NCBI GenBank assembly: GCA_020848855.1
Contig: JADLHH010000022.1
Span: forward strand, 1 to 19,284
Length of the DNA: 19,284 nucleotides
Reading direction: 5' to 3'
Source of the DNA: Anaerolineae bacterium
Lineage (GTDB): Bacteria; Chloroflexota; Anaerolineae; Aggregatilineales; Phototrophicaceae
Below are positions 13,786 through 19,284 of this stretch, piece after piece. The position numbers and the translations under genes are program-made. The notes under the pieces are model-generated. The model searched no databases, was not told where the DNA came from, and saw only the letters and a list, made by a program, of their open reading frames with translations. How positions within the stretch are numbered: position 1 is the first letter of the stretch; every line of letters begins with the position of its first letter.

Positions 13786-15040
13786 CGACCAGTTCAAGCG
13801 GCAGCGTGAAGGTGAAGACCGCGCCGCTGTCCGGTTGGTTTTCGACCCAGATGCGCCCGCCGTGCGCTTCGACCGCCAGCCGGCAGAACGCCAGCCCCAG
13901 CCCGACGCCGGTCGGGGCGTTGGTGTGGCGGATGCGGTAGAACTTGTCGAAGATTTCCTGCATGTGACTGACGGGGATGCCGGGTCCGGTATCGCTGACG
14001 CTGAAGGCGACGGCATCGTGCCGGACGCGCACGCTTAGCGTCACATGACCGTTGGCGGGCGTGTGCTTGACGGCATTCTCGATCAGGTTGACCAGCACCC
14101 GTGTGATCATGTCGGCGTCGATCTGCACATCAGGCAGTATTTCCGACATTTCGAGCGAGACGGTCTGATCCGCTTCGGAAGCGGCGGGGCGCACCAGTTC
14201 CATCACTTCGTCGAGCAGCGGGCGCAGCGGCGTCCGACGCTTGGTGATCACTCTGCTGCCCTGCTCCAGCACGTCGATATCGAGCAGCCCCTTGACCATG
14301 CGCGTCATCTGCCGGGTACTTTGCATCGCCAGCCGAAGCAGGCTCACGGCGATAGCGCGGTCTTTGACGTAGGCTTCCATGCCGGACAATCCGGTATAGA
14401 TGTTTTGCAGCAAGCCGCGCAAATCGTGATAGGTCATCGACGCGAGATCGCGCCGAAGCTGCTCAATTTCGCTCTGCTCAGACTTCTTCTGCTGAAGCTG
14501 CTCGTAATATTCCTGCGCGTGCTCCGCCTGCGCTTCCAGCCGCTGAGCGCTGAGGGCGTTTTCGTAGGCGGCGGCAATCAAGCCGCCCGCTTCGTCCAGA
14601 AATTCGCTGACGTCATCGCGGAAGTAATCGATCTGTGGGTGCAGCATGATCAGCGCGCCGAGCAGATTGGAGTGGTGCATGAGCGGAATGCCGATTGCCG
14701 AGCCTTGCCAGCTTTCGGGCAGGTGCGCCCAGCGGGCGTCGGCGCGGGTGTCGCGCACGTAGATCGTATGCTGCCCGTGCTGCACAAAGCCGAGGAAGCC
14801 TTCCGCCAGCAGCATGTGCCACAGCCGCTGCTCGCTGGCAGCTTCCGCGCCGGGCAGCAGGACATCGCGCAGCTCGCCGCCGTCGTCAAACGTCAGGATG
14901 CCGCCCTTGGTCACGTCGAGGGCGGAGCAGGTCATCGAGAGCGCCGTGTACAGGACGTTATTGGCGTCCAGCCCCTGATAGTGCAGGGCACGGGCGAGAC
15001 GATAAAGCCACTCCACTTGCGTCGAACTGCCTTCCGGCAT
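13772..15040 (-). CDS. Cytoplasmic GAF-domain sensor histidine kinase
   Basis: A 422-residue soluble kinase. A GAF domain spans about 10-168, with GSAIGIPLMHHSNLLGALIML typical of its core. A coiled coil of Glu/Gln-rich helix follows (about 165-200), then the transmitter: H-box SMTYHDLRGLLQNI with phosphoacceptor H205, N-box NLIENAVKHTP (N322), G1 DTGPGIP (D350), IFDKFYRI and G2 GVGLGLAFCR. The H-box has Leu where HDLRxPL kinases usually have Pro. There is no receiver domain. It lies downstream of the FHA-FHA-TIR gene on the same strand with a 108-base gap that may hold a weak -10 (TACAAT, complement of 15074-15079), so cotranscription is plausible but not certain. The ATG has only a weak GAGAG upstream. 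The partner regulator is unknown. Confidence 0.93.
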   Translation of the reverse strand: MPEGSSTQVEWLYRLARALHYQGLDANNVLYTALSMTCSALDVTKGGILTFDDGGELRDVLLPGAEAASEQRLWHMLLAEGFLGFVQHGQHTIYVRDTRADARWAHLPESWQGSAIGIPLMHHSNLLGALIMLHPQIDYFRDDVSEFLDEAGGLIAAAYENALSAQRLEAQAEHAQEYYEQLQQKKSEQSEIEQLRRDLASMTYHDLRGLLQNIYTGLSGMEAYVKDRAIAVSLLRLAMQSTRQMTRMVKGLLDIDVLEQGSRVITKRRTPLRPLLDEVMELVRPAASEADQTVSLEMSEILPDVQIDADMITRVLVNLIENAVKHTPANGHVTLSVRVRHDAVAFSVSDTGPGIPVSHMQEIFDKFYRIRHTNAPTGVGLGLAFCRLAVEAHGGRIWVENQPDSGAVFTFTLPLELVATPA

Positions 15041-15148
15041 CGCAAACTCTCACATCATTACGAACTTCACTTCATTGTAAGGGAAAACGGCTGAGAGCGG
15101 GCATGAAATTTGTCCGCAACTTTTATGAAATCTGTAAATCCACCCCCG

Positions 15149-16357
15149 TCAGTGAAGCTGCATGATCTGAAAGATGAGCTTGTGGAAGCTGGCGGGGTTG
15201 GTTTCGGGGTCGTAAACGGTGGCGCGCAGGTTCGCCAAGCCGCTGGGAAGCGTCTGCGTCGCATCGCGCACGAGCGGGATGACCGGCTTGTTCTGGTTGA
15301 GGAAGTAGCGATACATGAGATGCACATACGCCGAGCCGAGCGCGTTGGGCGACACGACGACGACCATCAGCCAGCATTCGTTGAGCGCCTGCTCGACGGC
15401 GATGCGCCAGTCGTCGCTGCCGAGCGACAGGTATTGATCCACCCACGCATTCAGGCGCGTATCCTGCAGGCGCACCAGCAGCGGCGCGACCAGCGTCTCC
15501 CAGTCTTCGCGGGCGTACACAATCATGAAATGGTCGTCCAGCGCGCCGGGAACCAGCCCGGTGGCGCGCGCCGCCTGTTTCCTGCGCGTGGGGTCGACGC
15601 GGAAGAAACTGGCGAGGGTATCGGTCTTGTCGAAGGCGAACTCTGCCGGACGGACAACCGGGGTCTCTTCCTCGTCGTTATCGTTATCGCCGTCGCGCAC
15701 GACGTACTGAAGCTGCACCACCGTGCCGAGCCGGAGCAGATCATTCGGCTCCAGGCATTGGGAGCCAGTTACGGGTTCGCCGTTGACGTATGTGCCGTTG
15801 GTCGAGCCGAGGTCTTCGGCATAGTACGTGCCGTTCGAATAGCGCAGGTGCAGGTGGCGGCGGCTGACTTCCGGGTCCTGAATCACGAGATCGTTGGACA
15901 CGTCGCGCCCGACCGCCTGCGACTTGCCGCCGAGCGTGTACACCGTGCCGATGGCGGGACCGTTGACCATGCGCAGGCTGTAACGCGCACCGTCTTCGAC
16001 CGGCGCGATTCGTTCGAGGATGGCGTTGGCGTGCCCGTTCATCAGCGGGGCATCGCCGTATTCGAGCGTGATGGTATCGCCCAGTTCGATCAGCACACCG
16101 TTCTGCAGCAGCCAGGGCGTGACCACGCGCTGCCCGTTGACGAATGTGCCGTTGCTGGAACTCAGATCGTGGACTTCGTAATTGCCCGTCAGGCGGACGA
16201 GGCGACAGTGTTCGCGGCTGACCTCGTTATCGCGGATGACGATGTTATTCTTGCTGCCGCGCCCAATCGTGATCTCGTCGGCTTCGAGATCAAATACTGC
16301 CCCTGGTGTTGGTCCCCGGCGCATGACCAGGCGTAGCATAAGGTTACCCGCGATCAC
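15149..16357 (-). CDS. FHA-FHA-TIR fusion protein
   Basis: A 402-residue soluble protein. FHA1 (about 8-103) shows IGRG (R33), SREH (47-50) and SSSNGTFVNG (N69). FHA2 (about 127-218) shows VGRD (R151), SRRH (165-168) and GSTNGTYVNG (N187). Both keep the phosphothreonine-binding Arg, Ser and Asn. An acidic linker (220-235, DGDNDNDEEE) leads to a TIR/TIR_2 domain (about 274-402): HFMIVYAREDWE, LNAWVDQ, DDWRIAVEQALNEC, VVVVSPNALGS and KPVIPLV. The glutamate that acts in TIR NADases follows a W/Y-V-x-K-E pattern, as in SARM1 E642; here that segment reads SAYVHLMYRYF, placing M348 at the site. NAD+ cleavage is therefore doubtful and a scaffold role more likely. The start is GTG at 16357 or ATG at 16339; neither has a clear ribosome binding site. 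A histidine kinase gene follows on the same strand. Confidence 0.88.
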   Translation of the reverse strand: MIAGNLMLRLVMRRGPTPGAVFDLEADEITIGRGSKNNIVIRDNEVSREHCRLVRLTGNYEVHDLSSSNGTFVNGQRVVTPWLLQNGVLIELGDTITLEYGDAPLMNGHANAILERIAPVEDGARYSLRMVNGPAIGTVYTLGGKSQAVGRDVSNDLVIQDPEVSRRHLHLRYSNGTYYAEDLGSTNGTYVNGEPVTGSQCLEPNDLLRLGTVVQLQYVVRDGDNDNDEEETPVVRPAEFAFDKTDTLASFFRVDPTRRKQAARATGLVPGALDDHFMIVYAREDWETLVAPLLVRLQDTRLNAWVDQYLSLGSDDWRIAVEQALNECWLMVVVVSPNALGSAYVHLMYRYFLNQNKPVIPLVRDATQTLPSGLANLRATVYDPETNPASFHKLIFQIMQLH

Positions 16358-16366
16358 TCACTACAC

Positions 16367-16429
16367 ACGATATAGTTTGAATGTTAGCAGAACTATTCTG
16401 GCACGGAAAGTCGAGCGTGGGTATATCGT
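16367..16429 (-). promoter_or_regulatory. Inverted repeat flanking the region upstream of the FHA-FHA-TIR gene
   Basis: ACGATATA (16367-16374) and TATATCGT (16422-16429) are perfect complements 47 bases apart. The arm nearer the gene contains the only -10-like hexamer (CTATAT/TATATC on the minus strand) ahead of the start, without a good -35. It could be an operator pair for looping or chance in an AT-rich pocket. Confidence 0.3.
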
Positions 16430-16465
16430 AGCGAGGGAGGACGTGAAACATATACAAATTCGAAC

Positions 16466-16501
16466 AAAAGAGGCGCGGATCGTCATGTCTGCGCCTCTTT
16501 T
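16466..16501. terminator. Bidirectional intrinsic terminator candidate
   Basis: AAAAGAGGCGC (16466-16476) pairs perfectly with GCGCCTCTTTT (16491-16501) over 11 positions around a 14-base loop. On the plus strand it runs into six T residues; on the minus strand into four T residues and G. On the minus strand it would end transcripts of the transposase-fold gene, about 150 bases upstream of it in that direction, before they reach the FHA-FHA-TIR gene. Confidence 0.7.
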
Positions 16502-16599
16502 TTCCTCGTTTCCCCGGCTGTGCTTAGCCTTGAGATCGTAGCTGTACTTCAGCCGGGCAAGCGCCTGGCGTTCGTCCACAGACTGCTTTTTCCGGTCAA

Positions 16600-16613
16600 A
16601 TGAGCGCGCTCAT
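16600..16613. repeat. 14-base perfect palindrome
   Basis: ATGAGCGCGCTCAT reads the same on both strands. It lies in the non-coding stretch 3' of the transposase-fold gene. It has no T tract and no promoter beside it. It may be a protein-binding site or a remnant of a mobile element end. Confidence 0.35.
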
Positions 16614-16652
16614 GATCTATATCCCCGGCGGAGCGAAAAAGTTGGGGGGAAT

Positions 16653-17204
16653 TCAGGATTCGCTTTTGGCAACGCCTGAACTGATGGAAGGAAGGTCGGT
16701 GGCGGTTTCTTCGTCGTCGCCGCTGTTGAGCGGCGCGGTCTGCGGCAGGCTGGCAGAACGCTGGTAGCCGGTGAACGGCGTGATCGCGCCGGAGTAGCGC
16801 GGGTTCGAGGAACTGTAGGCGTAGCTTTCAGCGTCGTTGGTCAGCCCATGCGCGACCGGCGACAGCAGCAGCATATTCAGGCGGGCGTCGAGCGCGCGCT
16901 GCGTTTCCAGCGGCGTGCGCATGAAGTAGCGGTTCCAGATCATGCCGCTGTTGGGCGCGAGCACGCTGAGCAGCGGGATCGTCTCGGACTGGATGTAGCC
17001 GACGAGCGCGCCCACGCTCATGTTGATCGGCGTGGCGACCAGTTCCAGTGTCCCCGGCAGCACGACGAAGCCGTGCAGGCGCATGTAGCCGATTTCCTGC
17101 GCCTTCACCACCACGCCGATCACAACTTCGGCGCAGCTATGACTTTCGAACAGCGGCTGTTCATGCTCGGTTGGGATTCGCAGATAGACCGGCTGGTCGC
17201 TCAT
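16653..17204 (-). CDS. Catalytically degenerate REP/IS200-type (Y1) transposase-fold protein
   Basis: A 183-residue protein matching the REP-associated tyrosine transposase (RAYT, Y1_Tnp) domain pattern from start to finish. EHEQPLF matches the opening RxxxQPxF region, EIGYMRLHGFVVLPG the strand before the active site, IWNRYF the LWQRRYY-like region, and LLLSPVAHGLTNDAESYAYSS (split 112-132) the NPVRAGL...YxxSS block. The active site is gone: where the family has NHVHLL, with the HUH histidines, this protein reads GTLELV (T52, E54), and the helix that should bear the nucleophilic Tyr (IQSETIPLL) has none. A disordered, acidic and Ser/Thr-rich tail follows (about 145-183). The frame is intact and no terminal repeats flank it, so this looks like a domesticated DNA- or RNA-binding derivative, not a live element. 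Homology is by pattern, not search. Confidence 0.7.
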   Translation of the reverse strand: MSDQPVYLRIPTEHEQPLFESHSCAEVVIGVVVKAQEIGYMRLHGFVVLPGTLELVATPINMSVGALVGYIQSETIPLLSVLAPNSGMIWNRYFMRTPLETQRALDARLNMLLLSPVAHGLTNDAESYAYSSSNPRYSGAITPFTGYQRSASLPQTAPLNSGDDEETATDLPSISSGVAKSES

Positions 17205-17245
17205 ACATGTGTTCTCTTGTCGGCAGCTTGATGCGTCTATTGTTG

Positions 17246-17251
17246 ATCATA
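17246..17251 (-). promoter_or_regulatory. -10 candidate for the transposase-fold gene
   Basis: On the minus strand TATGAT stands about 35 bases before the predicted transcript's ATG. No -35 at standard spacing is convincing (TTGTGG is only 13 bases away). Low confidence. Confidence 0.3.
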
Positions 17252-17322
17252 TCGCAGCTTTATGCCACAACCGTGAACGTCACATGAAATACGTATGAAG
17301 GGAAGCCTATGGCTGCAAAAGG

Positions 17323-17354
17323 TTGAAATAACTTCTAACGTTCAAGGCTATACT
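17323..17354 (+). promoter_or_regulatory. Weak promoter candidate for the secreted PPC-SH3b-CARDB protein
   Basis: TTGAAA (17323-17328) and TATACT (17349-17354) are the best hexamers in this region, but they are 20 bases apart, longer than usual. If used, the leader would be about 185 bases, containing the inverted repeats noted for this intergenic region. Confidence 0.25.
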
Positions 17355-17545
17355 GAGGCAAAGTTATCTCTTAGTCAACACCACTTGTGCCCAAAGATTT
17401 CGACAATATGCAGCCGGGCTGGTGCCGCGATTCCGCCTGGCGCGTTGGTATAGCCAGTTTGTCACACGTACTTGACGACGCCTGAGAAGGTCGTCCGACG
17501 ACATAAAAGATAGAGCCACAAATCTGTAAACGGGAGCAATTCAAC

Positions 17546-19147
17546 ATGAACACGATTAGCCGCACCCCTAGCCAATCCGGGTTTGCCATCGTCGCGTTGA
17601 TTTGCTGGCTTCTCATCGGCGCTGTCGTCGTCAGCGCCCAGACTGCTCCGAAACCGATCACCATTGGCGAAAACCAGATTGGTAATATCACTTATACGAC
17701 CGAAGGTGTTCAATTCAGTTTGTCCGTCGCTGCGCCGACATCGGTCGAAATTCAGGTGCTGGGGATTTCGCCGGGCTTCGCACCGACGTTTCGTATCCTT
17801 GATCCGGCTGGGATCGTCGTTTTAGTCGCCACCAGCTCCAGCACGCAGACCGTCGCCACAGACGTACCAACCCTCTTCAGCCAAGGCAGCTACACGATTG
17901 AAGTGAGCAGCGCCAACGAAACGCCTGGGCAGTTTATGATCAGCGTGCAACCCGGCACGCCTTTAGCGCCTCCCCAGCCACTCGCGCTGGGCGAGACGCG
18001 GAGCGGCTCCGTCGACAGTGACGAAACACGGGAAGCATACGCCTTCAGCGCCTCCGAAAGCGAGATACTGCTGTTGACGGTACGCGCCGACGACCCCGAA
18101 ACGGGTGTGGTCGTCGCTCTGCGCGACGCTGACGACGGTGAGACATTCGGCTTGAGTAATGCCCAGCTTGGCGGCGTGCGTTATCGCATCCTGACGGGGC
18201 AGGCGAATTACCTTCTCGAAGTCATGAACTCCGGCGGGGGCAGCGAACAATCATTTGTCGTCTGCCTGGAAACCGAGAGTGAATCAATCACCTGCTCCAG
18301 CGGAGCGGATTCGGCGGCGGCTACCCCCATACCACCTGTCCAGACTGAAGAAGCTGCCGCTTCGCCCGTTCCCACTGCTACCATCAATCCAAACGGGGCG
18401 TGCATGGTCAGTTCGGCAAGTGGCGTCAGCATCAACGTCCGCAGCGGTCCCGGAACGGGTTATGGCATCATCGGCAATCTGCCACCTGGCAGCAGTGCGC
18501 CTGTGCTCGGCAGGCTGGCGGACAATAGCTGGTATCAGGTGAATGTTGGCGGTGTGGTCGGTTGGGTTTCGGCAAGCGTTGTCACAACAAGCGGGAACTG
18601 TGGTGGCGTCCCGGCGGTCGCTCCTCCCGCGCCGCCGCCGACGAATGCAAGTACCTCCACTCAGGCGCCAACCCTGACCCTGACCCCAACCTCCGCCTCA
18701 AGTAATCTCACGCCGACAGTGACGAACACCCCACTTGCCACTCCCACGCCAGCGGCAACCATCGCACCGCCGACCCTGCCCATCTTGGAGCCGCTAGACA
18801 CGCGCCCCGATCTCCAGTATCGACCCGGAGGGATCGCCCTGCGTCGGGATACTCAGGGCGTACCGGTCGAGCCGAGACACTACGATTTCTGGACCTACGT
18901 CCAGAATAGAGGGGGTAGTGATGCAACTGCCTTTGTCGTCAGAATATGCATGAACACATTCTGTTACGACAAAATTGTTGCGGGTGTGGGAGTCAATCAG
19001 GAGGCTGTGGTCGCTGTCGAACTCAGCCCGGAAGTGATGGGTGACGTAGTTCTTCAGATCGCCATTGACTTTCACAATGATGTCGATGAGTCGAGTGAGA
19101 GCAACAACCTGGTGACATTCCAGATGTATCTTAACCCTGGCGGTTGA
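17546..19147 (+). CDS. Secreted multi-domain protein: PPC-like x2, SH3b, Pro/Thr linker, CARDB-like
   Basis: A 533-residue exported protein. A signal peptide with hydrophobic core AIVALICWLLIGAVVV ends near VSAQ (about 32). Two beta-rich pre-peptidase C-like domains follow (about 36-135 and 143-242; each opens with IGENQIGNITY or LGETRSGSVDS and contains a YxF/FSxS-type strand). After a Pro/Ala/Thr linker, an SH3b domain (283-352) shows INVRSGPGTGYGIIGNLPPG and WYQVNVGGVVGWV, flanked by C286 and C352, which could pair. A long Pro/Thr/Ala-rich spacer (353-413) leads to a CARDB-like module (about 420-530) ending DFHNDVDESSESNNLVTF, with a CMNTFC pair. No protease or other catalytic domain is seen, so it is probably a surface adhesin or wall-binding protein. 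The ATG has GGGAG at 17532-17536. No sorting signal or C-terminal anchor is visible. Confidence 0.85.
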   Translation: MNTISRTPSQSGFAIVALICWLLIGAVVVSAQTAPKPITIGENQIGNITYTTEGVQFSLSVAAPTSVEIQVLGISPGFAPTFRILDPAGIVVLVATSSSTQTVATDVPTLFSQGSYTIEVSSANETPGQFMISVQPGTPLAPPQPLALGETRSGSVDSDETREAYAFSASESEILLLTVRADDPETGVVVALRDADDGETFGLSNAQLGGVRYRILTGQANYLLEVMNSGGGSEQSFVVCLETESESITCSSGADSAAATPIPPVQTEEAAASPVPTATINPNGACMVSSASGVSINVRSGPGTGYGIIGNLPPGSSAPVLGRLADNSWYQVNVGGVVGWVSASVVTTSGNCGGVPAVAPPAPPPTNASTSTQAPTLTLTPTSASSNLTPTVTNTPLATPTPAATIAPPTLPILEPLDTRPDLQYRPGGIALRRDTQGVPVEPRHYDFWTYVQNRGGSDATAFVVRICMNTFCYDKIVAGVGVNQEAVVAVELSPEVMGDVVLQIAIDFHNDVDESSESNNLVTFQMYLNPGG

Positions 19148-19211
19148 CCGGTATCATGCATTTCCTGCTATTAGTGGTCACGATTCCACGCGGACATCGG
19201 GGGCGGTGAAG

Positions 19212-19284
19212 ATGAGCTGTAATCACTTGAGGGTCTGTTATCCAATACGTATAGTGACCGCGCTCTTGCTGGATTTCCACACAA
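19212..19284 (+). CDS. Possible start of a further gene, cut by the window edge
   Basis: An ATG after GGGCGGTGAAG opens a frame without a stop for 24 codons to the window end, beginning MSCNHLRVCYPIRIVTALLL, which could be a signal or membrane segment. A loose promoter (TTGACC at 19144, CTATTA at 19168) precedes it. Too little is visible to name it, and the frame may be chance. Confidence 0.25.
   Translation, partial: MSCNHLRVCYPIRIVTALLLDFHT

Larger units (their letters stand above)
17205..17545 (+). other. Intergenic region of about 340 bases between two divergent genes
   Basis: No supportable gene or tRNA. It holds promoter candidates for both flanking genes. It also holds short inverted repeats GACGAC (17475-17480) / GTCGTC (17491-17496) and CTGGC / GCCAG around 17435-17459, which would lie in the 5' leader of the secreted protein gene if transcription starts near 17361. 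I recognise no known riboswitch in it. Confidence 0.5.

Noticed and set aside
14045..16336. Long plus-strand frames of 349 and 408 codons opposite the kinase and FHA-FHA-TIR genes
   Set aside because: They are rich in His, Gln, Arg and Val with no recognisable domain, while the minus-strand frames carry continuous kinase, FHA and TIR motifs. These are antisense shadows.
16443..16541. Short plus-strand frame from GTG after GGGAGG
   Set aside because: A good ribosome-binding-like site precedes it, but the 32-codon product crosses the same terminator hairpin and resembles no known peptide.
16361..16579. Minus-strand 72-codon frame starting with GTG (VDERQALARLKYSYDLKAK)
   Set aside because: The first 25 codons look helical and somewhat coding-like, but the frame runs through the terminator hairpin at 16466-16501 and lacks a good ribosome binding site. 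It could be a remnant of an older gene; I cannot support it.
15149..17204. A TIR-based or HUH-based defence system
   Set aside because: There is no sensor ATPase, nuclease, Argonaute, cyclase or toxin partner nearby, and both the TIR and the HUH active sites seem lost. The genes look regulatory rather than defensive.

Overview
The window is about 62% GC and reads as a chromosomal segment of a Chloroflexota bacterium, most likely an Anaerolineae-like lineage. This placement is inferred from gene style: stacked PAS/GAF histidine kinases, secreted proteins combining SH3b, pre-peptidase and CARDB-like domains, and a short EF-Ts. No rRNA or other decisive marker is present. There is no phage, integron, CRISPR array or intact insertion sequence.

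Layout. 1-1181 (-): most of an SppA-type signal peptide peptidase, cut by the window edge, divergent from 1287-3860 (+), a membrane PAS-GAF-PAS histidine kinase. This is followed by 3919-5094 (+), a membrane-anchored metallophosphoesterase-like protein lacking the GNH(D/E) motif. 5254-6690 (+): a CSLA/CSLC-like processive glycosyltransferase behind a good sigma-70-type promoter. 6699-7058 (+): a small secreted SH3b protein that may be leaderless. 7290-9639 (+): the housekeeping block rpsB-tsf-pyrH, with a structured rpsB leader, a strong terminator after tsf and a separate promoter candidate for pyrH. frr does not follow pyrH. 10451-9738 (-): two tandemly duplicated small membrane proteins. 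10587-13022 (+): a soluble triple-GAF histidine kinase. 13327-13785 (+): a MaoC-like hydratase, converging on a GAF histidine kinase at 15040-13772 (-). Upstream of that kinase on the same strand is 16357-15149 (-), an FHA-FHA-TIR fusion. 17204-16653 (-): a protein with the REP/IS200-type (Y1) transposase fold that has lost its catalytic residues. 17546-19147 (+): a secreted PPC-SH3b-CARDB-like protein. A possible further gene begins at 19212.

How it fits together. Three histidine kinases lie within about 14 kb and none has a response regulator beside it. One kinase follows the FHA-FHA-TIR protein on the same strand, suggesting a local module in which phosphothreonine recognition and two-component phosphorylation might meet. 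The envelope genes (SppA, glycosyltransferase, SH3b proteins, duplicated membrane proteins) suggest a cell-surface theme around the conserved translation and UMP kinase block. The least ordinary items are the FHA-FHA-TIR protein, whose TIR appears to lack the NADase glutamate; the transposase-fold protein without HUH or tyrosine; and the metallophosphoesterase without its Asn-His motif. All three look like intact, probably maintained genes that have lost an ancestral active site. I found no complete defence or mobile system.
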